A stretch of 45,618 nt of DNA from Chryseobacterium potabilaquae (GTDB lineage: Bacteria > Bacteroidota > Bacteroidia > Flavobacteriales > Weeksellaceae). Position 1 is the first letter of the stretch. Each line of letters opens with the position of its first letter. The stretch is taken from NCBI RefSeq assembly GCF_902728265.1, contig NZ_CACVBR010000030.1, forward strand, positions 1-45,618, given 5' to 3'. This document shows positions 34,125 through 42,489 of the stretch, in pieces. The notes beneath the pieces are model-generated. The model was not told the DNA's origin, ran no database searches, and worked only from the letters and a program-made list of their open reading frames with translations. The position numbers and the translations under genes are program-made.

Positions 34125-34915
34125 TATTCGACGATACTCTTCTGCGTGAAAAAGAACTGATTGATGATAAAGAAGTCAAAAAGTTAGAAAACTCGCTGGT
34201 GGCGCTCCTTATTGAAAATATTTCTGAGAATATTAATATGGTCAATAGAAAACTGGAATTTTCAAATACCACCGATAGCATTGTCAAAAAATCCTTAAAA
34301 AAGTTTTACAACACCAAAGTATACCGGGAGTCATTGACAAAGTATCTGACAAAAATAGAAGATATTTCTCAATTGAAACGCGCTGCTTATCAAAAAAAAG
34401 GTCTGTTTATTCAGTCTTCAGAGATTAATCCTCTTCAAAAACTGGCGATCGATGAGCATTTGAGCTATTTGAATGAAAATGGGCTTAATGCAAGGTTTAA
34501 TCAAATGTTGCGAAAGATTATCTATTCCAATATATATGCGGGAAGATCACAAAACCAACTGGAAGCGGAATTGAAAAACGTCATTTCCCAAAAAGAAGCG
34601 TTAAGCAAATATATAAAGCAAACTCTCATGCAGGGAGCCGATGCGTATACTTCCATTATTGATCAAAAAATTACAGATAAATACATTGACAACCTAACAG
34701 GATATACCATGGTAGGCTCACTCATTGAGTCTTCAAGCCCGCAATGCAGGTATTGTGTGGAAAAATTAAAAAGAAATATTAAAAAAGAAGACTGGAAAGC
34801 CGTTAAGGAAATAGCTTCACAAAACGGTCTTATGGAAGAAGCGGAATTTAAAAATCTTCCCACCCATAAGCTACATTATGGATGCAGGCACCAATTTACA
34901 CCAATAATAGAATGA
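34121..34915 (+). CDS. MuF-like minor head protein
   Basis: This 264-residue helical protein ends in the MuF-type zinc-like motif: SSPQCRYCVEK around residue 206, and later LHYGCRHQFTPI at the C-terminus. The pattern is the S-P-x-C-x-x-C ... H-x-x-C-R-x form of Mu gpF and SPP1 gp7 proteins. It links to the portal and affects head assembly or DNA ejection. The start overlaps the portal stop (ATGA), and the stop overlaps the next start in the same way. Confidence 0.8.
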   Translation: MIFDDTLLREKELIDDKEVKKLENSLVALLIENISENINMVNRKLEFSNTTDSIVKKSLKKFYNTKVYRESLTKYLTKIEDISQLKRAAYQKKGLFIQSSEINPLQKLAIDEHLSYLNENGLNARFNQMLRKIIYSNIYAGRSQNQLEAELKNVISQKEALSKYIKQTLMQGADAYTSIIDQKITDKYIDNLTGYTMVGSLIESSSPQCRYCVEKLKRNIKKEDWKAVKEIASQNGLMEEAEFKNLPTHKLHYGCRHQFTPIIE

Positions 34916-35910
34916 TTATGGATTGCTTACAAAATATCATACAATTTAAAAGTCTTTGCTCCTCTTCTTATAATGGCAGATATGTGGAGGATTTCGTACA
35001 GGTAAATAGCATACTTCTTTCCGATCTTGTTAACGAAAATGAATTAAGCGGAAAAGACTATGGAAACTTTATGATCGAAGCGGCATGCCAAAGTGTATTA
35101 TCAGACCTCTATACGAGTTACGGGAATATAGTGCTGGAAAATGTGGTTGAGAATCTTGTTTTTTCAGGGCATTTCAATACACTTTCCATGGCAGGGGGCG
35201 GTTTTTCGTTAAGAGATATGTCGGGTTCTACCATGACTAAAATGGTTATTAAATCGTTAAAGATAAAACCGCTTTTCGATGGTCATTTTACCGTTATACT
35301 CGATGACGGAAAAGAGCTCAAAAGCGTTGACTTTGTCGCTCAGAATACCGTGGAAACTACCTATGTACTAGATTATGAAACTTCGTCTAAAATACTAAAG
35401 GTGTATGTTACGGATCCATCAAAAGAATTTTCACAAATTAATGTTACGAAAAAAACATGTGGCAGCTGTTCAGGGGTAAAATATAATGTAGTATTACAGC
35501 CCCTTAAAAATAAGCTTCCCGGAAATATCTATTCTACCTTTATTCCTGACGCCTTTTTACTATGTGATTCTTCTGGTTTTATCTGTAAACTATTACAAAG
35601 TCCGGTTATAAAGCAGGCTATTATAAAAGCGGTGGCTATTCAGTGTGGGATCAGCGTATATGAAAGGCTTCTTTTATCTCCAAGGGTGAATGACTCCACG
35701 ATGAATATTAATAAACAGGCTGCAGAACTGTATTTAAATACGCTGGTGGGTAAATATCAGGAATTTGTTTTCGGAACTAATTTTGCCTCAGGAATTTCCA
35801 AAGCGAATAATATTCCATTAACAGAGCTTATTAAGAGAAATATCAAAAACTTCAAAGATATTTGTATCAGTTGTAATTCGAATTATCAAACAAGTACGGT
35901 TATTTTCTAA
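34912..35910 (+). CDS. Hypothetical head-region protein
   Basis: The product is 332 residues from the ATG at 34912, in an ATGA overlap with the MuF-like gene. An upstream in-frame ATG at 34882 is rejected. It has several Cys pairs (KKTCGSCSG, CISCNSN) and a mixed alpha/beta pattern, with no membrane segment. No family recognised. Its place between MuF and connector genes suggests a head or neck component. Confidence 0.55.
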   Translation: MIMDCLQNIIQFKSLCSSSYNGRYVEDFVQVNSILLSDLVNENELSGKDYGNFMIEAACQSVLSDLYTSYGNIVLENVVENLVFSGHFNTLSMAGGGFSLRDMSGSTMTKMVIKSLKIKPLFDGHFTVILDDGKELKSVDFVAQNTVETTYVLDYETSSKILKVYVTDPSKEFSQINVTKKTCGSCSGVKYNVVLQPLKNKLPGNIYSTFIPDAFLLCDSSGFICKLLQSPVIKQAIIKAVAIQCGISVYERLLLSPRVNDSTMNINKQAAELYLNTLVGKYQEFVFGTNFASGISKANNIPLTELIKRNIKNFKDICISCNSNYQTSTVIF

Positions 35911-36363
35911 ATGAATGCAATCACTCAAACTTTACTCAACATTAAAGAATTTGCCGAGGGTGAAAAACCTTTAGATTATATCCTCATTGCCGTGAATGAA
36001 GCAAAAGCTGAATTTCAGAACAGAATATTTAATTCTGAAGAAGGGGCAAAAGATGAAAAAGGTAAAGGGCTGGGAAGATATACTAATGCCTATGCCCGAT
36101 ATAGAATCACAAAAGGCAGACAGGCAAAAGTAATCGATCTTGAATTAACAGGTTCTCTACGACGTGATATCAAAGTGATTAAAAACCAATCGCAGGTACT
36201 GATTATCATCATTTCTGATGTAGAATTAGAGAAACTTGAGCATCTGGAAATGATCTATACAACAAAAATCTTCTCTCTCAATGAGCGGGAACATGAGAGG
36301 TATGCAGAAAAAGCGGCAGAACTTTTTATTGGAGAACTCATACATATATTTAATAATGAATAA
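35911..36363 (+). CDS. Probable tail-completion/neck protein (HK97 gp10-like)
   Basis: This 150-residue protein has the core LELTGSLRRDIKVI followed by IIIISDVELEKLEHLEMIY and a C-terminal helix. Its helix plus short beta-sheet pattern resembles HK97 gp10-type connector/tail completion proteins. It directly follows the head genes and overlaps the next gene by 8 bases. Family assignment is tentative. Confidence 0.5.
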   Translation: MNAITQTLLNIKEFAEGEKPLDYILIAVNEAKAEFQNRIFNSEEGAKDEKGKGLGRYTNAYARYRITKGRQAKVIDLELTGSLRRDIKVIKNQSQVLIIIISDVELEKLEHLEMIYTTKIFSLNEREHERYAEKAAELFIGELIHIFNNE

Positions 36364-36844
36364 TACGATTAAAAGCAAAATTGGTTCATTATGGCTTGAA
36401 TCAACCTGTTACCATGAGGTTAGCCTTCAAAAAATAGGTGGAAGAGAAACGGCTTGCTCCTTTGATGGGAAGGATTATATTTCTCTGAATCCTAAAGACA
36501 GTGAGTGCTCTTTTAGTTATTTCAGAAAATTAAGTGAAGAACCTTTATACATTGATACAGGAGATTGTAACCTTCTTATGAGTAAAATAAAAGAAGCCTA
36601 TCGGTTTGTGTATTTTTCTAAAGAAAAAAAAGAGGTGGAACTTCTCTTATTATTATTTCAAAAGAAACTTTCTCAAGAATTCTCACTGGTGATAAAAAGC
36701 ATCAACAGGGATGAGAATAAATTGTTAAAATGGGAATGTGGAATAGTTGATCATGATATAAAACTTAAAAACTGGACCTATTTCTCCATCGACTTTCAAC
36801 TCACCTATAAATACGATAACTGTTTAATCTCTGATTGTCTATGA
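36356..36844 (+). CDS. Hypothetical connector-region protein
   Basis: The product is 162 residues from the ATG at 36356; an earlier in-frame ATG at 36281 would overlap the previous gene by 83 bases. The mix of beta strands and helices, and the position after the gp10-like gene, suggest a tail terminator or completion protein. No motif is diagnostic. It ends in an ATGA overlap with the next gene. Confidence 0.5.
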   Translation: MNNTIKSKIGSLWLESTCYHEVSLQKIGGRETACSFDGKDYISLNPKDSECSFSYFRKLSEEPLYIDTGDCNLLMSKIKEAYRFVYFSKEKKEVELLLLLFQKKLSQEFSLVIKSINRDENKLLKWECGIVDHDIKLKNWTYFSIDFQLTYKYDNCLISDCL

Positions 36845-37158
36845 ATTGCTATACCTGTTCGCTTAATCTTTGTACGATCTATCTGGATTGCGACAATAAC
36901 GCCAGCATTGATTTGAATTTTCCCGCACCCGAAAACGGTGAATATATTTTGTATCTCAAATACCTGAATATCGTATTGTCTTTTTCTAGCATTTTTCAGC
37001 AAGGAGAGAATCTCCTCTTCAATCTCACAGAGCTTAATGAACATTACGCATACTCTTTTCATATCATGATCAATGGAGAAAAACTTTTTGTCAATAATGG
37101 CATGAAATCTTATGATAACTTTACTTTCAGGACAAGAAAAGAATGGAAAATATCCTGA
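36841..37158 (+). CDS. Hypothetical structural-region protein
   Basis: The product is 105 residues from the ATG at 36841 (ATGA overlap). The start MNCYTCSLNLCTIYLDCDNN contains four Cys. The rest is beta-rich and resembles a small Ig-like or head-tail connector domain. Unrecognised. Confidence 0.5.
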   Translation: MNCYTCSLNLCTIYLDCDNNASIDLNFPAPENGEYILYLKYLNIVLSFSSIFQQGENLLFNLTELNEHYAYSFHIMINGEKLFVNNGMKSYDNFTFRTRKEWKIS

Positions 37159-37505
37159 TCATATTATCGTGTATAGGTTTTTGCCGGGCTTTTTATTATG
37201 CCATTGGAGAACCCATGTCTACCATGAACGAAAACGCCATACTATACTGTTATACGGATCGTATCAGTAGGCTTATCGCAAGGATTCATCATATCCCGCT
37301 TCCTGGTGACGGGACTATCGCGTATTATGCTGTTTTGGGATATATCGAAAGATATTACAAATTCTTAGGATTTTGTTATATCTGTTTTTCCTTTTGGGTA
37401 GGAATGATCTTTTGTGGGTTTTATTTCCATTCAATCCATGACAAAGTAGCCTATTTCGGCTTATTTATATTAATCAATTTTATTATAAGAAAATGGACCA
37501 TTTAG
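37143..37505 (+). CDS. Small membrane protein in head operon
   Basis: This 120-residue protein has about three hydrophobic segments: residues 2-21, about 75-95 (FCYICFSFWVGMIFCGF) and about 100-117 (YFGLFILINFII). It overlaps its neighbours by 16 and 13 bases, so it is part of the operon. A membrane protein among head genes is unexpected; superinfection exclusion or an assembly-site role is possible. No family recognised. Confidence 0.55.
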   Translation: MENILIILSCIGFCRAFYYAIGEPMSTMNENAILYCYTDRISRLIARIHHIPLPGDGTIAYYAVLGYIERYYKFLGFCYICFSFWVGMIFCGFYFHSIHDKVAYFGLFILINFIIRKWTI

Positions 37506-37963
37506 AACGTTTTAAACCTGAAAACCTTACCCGGGAGGCAATTGATGAAATCAATGCTATGCCTCTTGAAGAGCTCATAAAACTGGAAGATATTCCCGGT
37601 GTTCTTCTCATCAGAGACAAAGCTTCGACCCATAAACATTACACAGGACAATCTACCTATAAAAATCTTGCAGTGCTTCATAAGCTAGGGTTTAAAAAAA
37701 GATACGAAGTCGTGGGAACATACCCGAGTCCCATGAGATCTATTACTTTACCTGAGGAAAATTTCACCAAAGAGGATTTTATTGCTCCTGAAAAGCAGAT
37801 TGTAAATCAGGAAGGGGAAGATTCAGGGGAAACCTCCGGGGAACATGCTATAGAGGAAAGTGAAGAGCCTGTATCAGATATTTCCGATGCTGACAACACC
37901 AATACAGAAGAAAAAATAACAAAAGCTCAACCCATTGAAAGTAAAGCAAGAAAAACAAAATAA
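37493..37963 (+). CDS. Hypothetical protein before scaffold
   Basis: This 156-residue protein has an N-terminal part (residues 1-80) with an AIDEINAMPLEELIKLEDIPG helical unit and a YTGQSTYKNLAVLHKLGFKKRY stretch. An acidic, disordered Glu/Ser/Thr-rich tail ends in KARKTK. It lies 2 bases before the scaffold gene. Head-assembly accessory protein is a guess from context. Confidence 0.5.
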   Translation: MDHLERFKPENLTREAIDEINAMPLEELIKLEDIPGVLLIRDKASTHKHYTGQSTYKNLAVLHKLGFKKRYEVVGTYPSPMRSITLPEENFTKEDFIAPEKQIVNQEGEDSGETSGEHAIEESEEPVSDISDADNTNTEEKITKAQPIESKARKTK

Positions 37964-37965
37964 AA

Positions 37966-38823
37966 ATGAGCGAATTATTATACACAAAATTAGGAATTGA
38001 TCCTTCATCTCTTGAGGGGCTAACAGAAGAAAAGGCTGTAGAAATTGCCAGTACTATCGAAAGTGGAATCCGATCAAAAATTCTTGAAAGTGAAGATTTT
38101 TATAAAACTCTTGATGAAAATAAAATCCCTTCTGAATATAAAAACAAATATCTTTCGGAAGGGACATCCAAAATTGCAGGAATTGCTAAAAAAACACTGG
38201 ATAAAGAGTTTGCTCTAACCCAGGAAGATAAAAGTAAATTTGGCGAAGAGGACCTTAAAAATATCGACAAATATATTTCTAAAGTAAAAGAGATTTATTC
38301 CGGCAAAGTCAATGCAGGAAATAACGAGGTGGGAAATCTTCAAAACGAAAACTTAACCCTCAAGCAGTCTGTTGAAGAATATAAAGGTCAACTTGAAAAC
38401 CTTACTACTGAATATGAATTAAGAACGGCAGACAGATTAAAACAAAAAGACATGGAATCACTGACCATGCTTGAAGTGATTAAATTAAGTGGTCAGCTCA
38501 TGGGTAATATCGGAGCGACCTTTAAACTGGTGTATCCGTCCCTTACTGAAAAGTATGCCCTAGTAGAAGAAGGGGGAATTCCTTCTATCAGGAAAAAAGA
38601 TAATCCTGCTTTTAAAGTTGAATTTGATAATGCTGGGAAAAAAGAGCATTTATCATTGAATAAAGCACTTGAATTAGAATATAAGGCACTGGGACTGTGG
38701 AAGGAAACAGAAGAAAAATCCAATCCCCAAACAATAACGATAAATACAGATTTTATGAAGAAAACAATCCCTGAAAATATTCAGGAGAGTATTAGAAAAG
38801 AAAGGGCGTTTTTAGAATCCTAA
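37966..38823 (+). CDS. Probable capsid scaffolding protein
   Basis: This 285-residue acidic and helical protein has a central coiled coil (about residues 115-160: VGNLQNENLTLKQSVEEYKG) and a charged C-terminus. It is located directly before the major capsid gene, the standard place for a scaffold. No prohead protease gene is obvious in the window, so the scaffold may not be cleaved by a phage enzyme. A terminator follows within 20 bases. Confidence 0.7.
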   Translation: MSELLYTKLGIDPSSLEGLTEEKAVEIASTIESGIRSKILESEDFYKTLDENKIPSEYKNKYLSEGTSKIAGIAKKTLDKEFALTQEDKSKFGEEDLKNIDKYISKVKEIYSGKVNAGNNEVGNLQNENLTLKQSVEEYKGQLENLTTEYELRTADRLKQKDMESLTMLEVIKLSGQLMGNIGATFKLVYPSLTEKYALVEEGGIPSIRKKDNPAFKVEFDNAGKKEHLSLNKALELEYKALGLWKETEEKSNPQTITINTDFMKKTIPENIQESIRKERAFLES

Positions 38824-38842
38824 TGTTTCGCTATACACCTGT

Positions 38843-38874
38843 AAAAGCATCTTATTTTTTAGAGATGCTTTTTT
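38843..38874 (+). terminator. Terminator between scaffold and capsid
   Basis: AAAAGCATCT (38843-38852) and AGATGCTTTT (38863-38872) form a perfect stem with a 10-base loop and a T run. It lies immediately before the capsid promoter palindrome, so the capsid gene is transcriptionally separated from the scaffold. Confidence 0.88.
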
Positions 38875-38913
38875 ATTTTGTCAAAATAGATCCTTTTATA
38901 TCTGCTAATTTTG
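38874..38913 (+). promoter_or_regulatory. Structural-gene promoter with 15-bp palindrome, copy 2
   Basis: TATTTTGTCAAAATA (38874-38888), 17 bases, then TAATTTTG (38906-38913). The palindrome is identical to 31753-31767 and the spacing is identical, while the rest of the sequence between them differs. The capsid ATG is 93 bases after the box, so this leader is long, unlike copy 1. Confidence 0.65.
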
Positions 38914-39006
38914 TTGGGGCAGCAGTGCCGTACAACTCTTTTATTCTGTGCGCAAACACGAAATTGCAACAATCCAAATAACCTTTAACGAAAAAATAAT
39001 GATAAA

Positions 39007-40080
39007 ATGGGTCAATTAACACCTTCTTCAGGTCTCTGCATACCTACCACAGGAGAGCTTGTAGAATATTTCGGTAAAAACACTCCGGAAGGAAGAGAAA
39101 ATGACGGACTGGGATTTCTTCAATTTTTGAAATCTCAGGCTAATATACAAGGCACCAAAAGATTGTCTGACAGCATAAAAGGAGTGGTAGGGAAAAGACG
39201 AGGGGTAAAATTAATGTATACCTCTCCGATTTGCTATTCTATTTGTGCAAGTCCTTTCAATTGTCTGGAAATTAGAACGCCTTATTCTGTTCCCTTAAAC
39301 GTGGTGGACTATGAAATTGAAACAAGATATACCCCTTGTGATGGTACAGGTGAACCTATGGAGCTTACCCTCGATGCAGCTCAATATCAGCAGTATTGTG
39401 ACCTTGATGATGCCTCTTTTTTTGGGGATCTTATTATGGGCTATGATATGAGATTTATGAAGGAACTCAATAAGGTTCTTGTAGAAATGCTCCTTACCAA
39501 TATTACTAATACTCAGGTGAGTTATCCCATTGTTTCTTCAAATCAGATGACAGGACAAAGAGTGGTTAATAATGAATTGCCGTTATGGCTTAAGGAACTT
39601 GTAGCTACCGCTAAGATGGATTATTCAGAATATGTCATTTTCGGCGGACAGCTGGTGAATCTCATAGCAACGAAATTTGGACTCAGAACCTCTACTACCC
39701 AAGGGGAAGTCTATACTATTAATGATCTGCCCCCTTTATATTATGACAGAAACTTTGATACTGTTTTCGGGAAAAACTCTTTGGTACTGCTTCCTAAAAA
39801 AGCATTTCAATTCGTAGACTGGACTCAATATGAAGGTTCAAAAGCATTCAAGGGTGAAAAAGAAATTTTCTTCACCAAAAATGTGCCGTTGGGTAATTCC
39901 TCATTTCAGATTATCGACTGGATATGGAAATGGGATCCTGAATGTTCAAAATACAAGTATATGCCTTCTCTGTATGCAGAACTGGTAAAAACCATTGGGG
40001 GAAATTGCCAGGATGCGGATCAGGATGGGATTTTTATTATCAAAGATTGTAGTACTACAGTAATTCCTGTATGTCCTTAA
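39007..40080 (+). CDS. Major capsid protein candidate
   Basis: This 357-residue alpha/beta protein has its own terminator-isolated promoter and follows the scaffold gene. It has an E-loop-like N-terminal half and the pattern YGIQWVDW-like FQFVDWTQYEGS near the end. Ten Cys are present, including SPICYSICASPFNC (residues about 75-90) and a Cys-rich C-terminal extension, GGNCQDADQDG and KDCSTTVIPVCP. Those would allow disulphide or metal cross-links between subunits. HK97-fold is presumed from position and size, not proven. Confidence 0.75.
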   Translation: MGQLTPSSGLCIPTTGELVEYFGKNTPEGRENDGLGFLQFLKSQANIQGTKRLSDSIKGVVGKRRGVKLMYTSPICYSICASPFNCLEIRTPYSVPLNVVDYEIETRYTPCDGTGEPMELTLDAAQYQQYCDLDDASFFGDLIMGYDMRFMKELNKVLVEMLLTNITNTQVSYPIVSSNQMTGQRVVNNELPLWLKELVATAKMDYSEYVIFGGQLVNLIATKFGLRTSTTQGEVYTINDLPPLYYDRNFDTVFGKNSLVLLPKKAFQFVDWTQYEGSKAFKGEKEIFFTKNVPLGNSSFQIIDWIWKWDPECSKYKYMPSLYAELVKTIGGNCQDADQDGIFIIKDCSTTVIPVCP

Positions 40081-40095
40081 TATAAATAAAAAAAG

Positions 40096-42423
40096 ATGCC
40101 TAATCTTATTAGTCTCCATGTTGTGTATGATTCAGCCGGTCTTTTGACCGGACTGAATGATATTGACCTTATCTGCTCAATTTCACCACCCGAAAATAAA
40201 CAAATCTCTAGCGCAGTATATGATATTTCAGTGAGCCCACCCGTAAAGGTTTCTAATCCTATCAATGGAAATACGAAGATACTAGTCAAAATAGAAGACT
40301 GTGATGGTTCTTATTATTTAGTATCCGATTCTTATGGAAAAATATCCGATGCAATGCAAGCCGATTGTGAGTTTTGCGTGTCGGAACCTTTTGGTGGAGA
40401 GCCGGAAACGGATCCTATATTTTTAGCATCCCCCGCGCATGATATTACATCAGGTCATATCACGTTTTTAAATGCGAAGGATTACAATAGTCTGAACAAT
40501 CGGCCTGATCTTTCATTAAAAGCCGATTTGGTAGGAGGGATAGTTCCAGCGTCACAATTACCAAGCTATGTGGATGATGTGTTGGAGTTTGCTGATTTAG
40601 CTTCTTTTCCTAATCCGGGAGAAGAAGGGAAAATATATGTGGCTTTAGATACCAATAGAATATACAGATGGAGCGGATCAGTGTATATCGAAGTATCACC
40701 AGATACGGATAATTTGACTCAAAGATCAGTAATTCAAAATGTAACCTATACTCAGGATTCAACGAATTATTATATCAGGGGTCAGGTTTTACACCTGGCC
40801 AAAGATCAAACGGCAATCAACTTTGCACCTGGTGTTCTATCATTCTATCTAAATGGAGTATTACAAACTGGTACAGGTATATTAATAGATAGAGAACCAA
40901 CTCCTCTCCTAGCTAGTACTAACTCTCTAGTAGATATGAATGAAGATTCAGTGACAGGAGGATATGCTTTTATCAGATTCTTTATTACAATACCAAAAGC
41001 TACTAATACATCTCCTCTATATACAAATGGAGATGGTTATATATCATTTGTACTTAGGTATAATAGTTTTACTCCTGATAATACTGTATCAACTCCTATG
41101 CATGTGATGAGAGCTGTGTTTACAACTTCATTAGGAATGTTCCTGCCCTTAGCAGGAGGGACTATGGTAGGGGCCATAAATTTTCCTGCAAGTAGTGCAG
41201 TCCCTGTATCTCTCACTAGAACTTTTGCTGGAGTAGCAGGAACTTCTGGATTTGCAAGAGATTTTACTCAACTTATAGATAATACTGGAATTTTAGATTC
41301 TTTTGGACACTATGGGGTTTATACTGATGGTGTTATAGCTAGTGGTTGGCATGGGTATCTCGGAGGGCAATCTTATCTCACAAAAAATGCTATTAAGTGG
41401 GATTCTAACCAAGCTGTGATTATTGGATCCCTGAATAATGCGATGCTTGCTACACCAGGTTATGCTTTGGATGTAGTAGGTAATGAATTAGTGAGAGGAA
41501 ATGTTGATTTTACAGGAAATCTAAATACAACTGTTGGAGATTTAGTAGTTCAAAGAGCAGGAGTTACAGCTTTTAGATCTACAGCAACAGATAGTACAGT
41601 GTCAGGTAACGCTCCTACTGGTGTAATATATTTAAGACCTCAAGGAGATACAGTTTCCGGTGGACAAGTGATCATTAATCCGAATAATACACAATATGTA
41701 GATGCCTATAATTTATTATTTGGAATACAGACAGTTTCAGGATCTTCTTTATTTAATACAAATATACCCGCAGATGCCATAAGAGGTTATGGATTATGGA
41801 TGGGCCAAAATTTACAATTCAATGGAACAGATTTTATTCAACCTAGAGGAGATTTACCTTCTTATGGTTTTACGGTGAATAATCATAAGAAATTTTCTTT
41901 TAATAGAGGTGCGAATACCGGAGTTAGTGGAAGTGTAGTAACGTTGACAGAATTGGTAAGCATCGATGATACGGGAGTAATAGCTACCTTAAATACCGGA
42001 AATAGTACTGGGTGGAATAATAAGCAGAATGCTTTAGTTAGTGGAACGAACTTAAAGACGGTAAATTCTAATTCGCTGTTAGGGAGTGGAAATATTAATA
42101 TTCCAACACCTCCTGTACAATTTGGGGCTTCCTATACAAAAGAATGGAATGGCGCCGTTACGACAGCTACTAATACCGCTGTTTTTGATATATCTTCGGC
42201 CTCGTTTGCTTCTATTTCCAATATTTCAATTGGAACAGAGTTAATCGGGGCTAATGTTAATAATGCTCCGTTAGGAGCCATTACAGCAAGAAGTTTAACA
42301 AGTATTACGATCTCCTTATATGAGAGTAAGAACACTGGTGTACTCATTGGTGGTAATATAGATGGGTTGGAAACTCATGCTACAGCCAATACGGTGGTGT
42401 ATTTAACCGTCAAGGGAAATTAA
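40096..42423 (+). CDS. Tail fibre / receptor-binding protein
   Basis: This 775-residue protein carries two well-known fibre motifs. The first is GGIVPASQLPSYVDDVLEF with GKIYVALDTNRIYRWSGS (about residues 145-205). The second is SLLGSGNINIP near residues 660-672. A LAGGTMVGAINF motif lies near 350. The middle is beta-rich, low in charge, and of a different style from the N-terminus, typical of mosaic fibre exchange. An N-terminal CEFCVSEPFGG segment probably attaches to the tail. It follows the capsid gene by 15 bases and may share the capsid promoter. Confidence 0.88.
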   Translation: MPNLISLHVVYDSAGLLTGLNDIDLICSISPPENKQISSAVYDISVSPPVKVSNPINGNTKILVKIEDCDGSYYLVSDSYGKISDAMQADCEFCVSEPFGGEPETDPIFLASPAHDITSGHITFLNAKDYNSLNNRPDLSLKADLVGGIVPASQLPSYVDDVLEFADLASFPNPGEEGKIYVALDTNRIYRWSGSVYIEVSPDTDNLTQRSVIQNVTYTQDSTNYYIRGQVLHLAKDQTAINFAPGVLSFYLNGVLQTGTGILIDREPTPLLASTNSLVDMNEDSVTGGYAFIRFFITIPKATNTSPLYTNGDGYISFVLRYNSFTPDNTVSTPMHVMRAVFTTSLGMFLPLAGGTMVGAINFPASSAVPVSLTRTFAGVAGTSGFARDFTQLIDNTGILDSFGHYGVYTDGVIASGWHGYLGGQSYLTKNAIKWDSNQAVIIGSLNNAMLATPGYALDVVGNELVRGNVDFTGNLNTTVGDLVVQRAGVTAFRSTATDSTVSGNAPTGVIYLRPQGDTVSGGQVIINPNNTQYVDAYNLLFGIQTVSGSSLFNTNIPADAIRGYGLWMGQNLQFNGTDFIQPRGDLPSYGFTVNNHKKFSFNRGANTGVSGSVVTLTELVSIDDTGVIATLNTGNSTGWNNKQNALVSGTNLKTVNSNSLLGSGNINIPTPPVQFGASYTKEWNGAVTTATNTAVFDISSASFASISNISIGTELIGANVNNAPLGAITARSLTSITISLYESKNTGVLIGGNIDGLETHATANTVVYLTVKGN

Positions 42424-42489
42424 GAATTCAAATTGTGAAGGATAGGAGTTATAAAGGCTGAGCACAAATTTAAAATCACCGAATTAATA

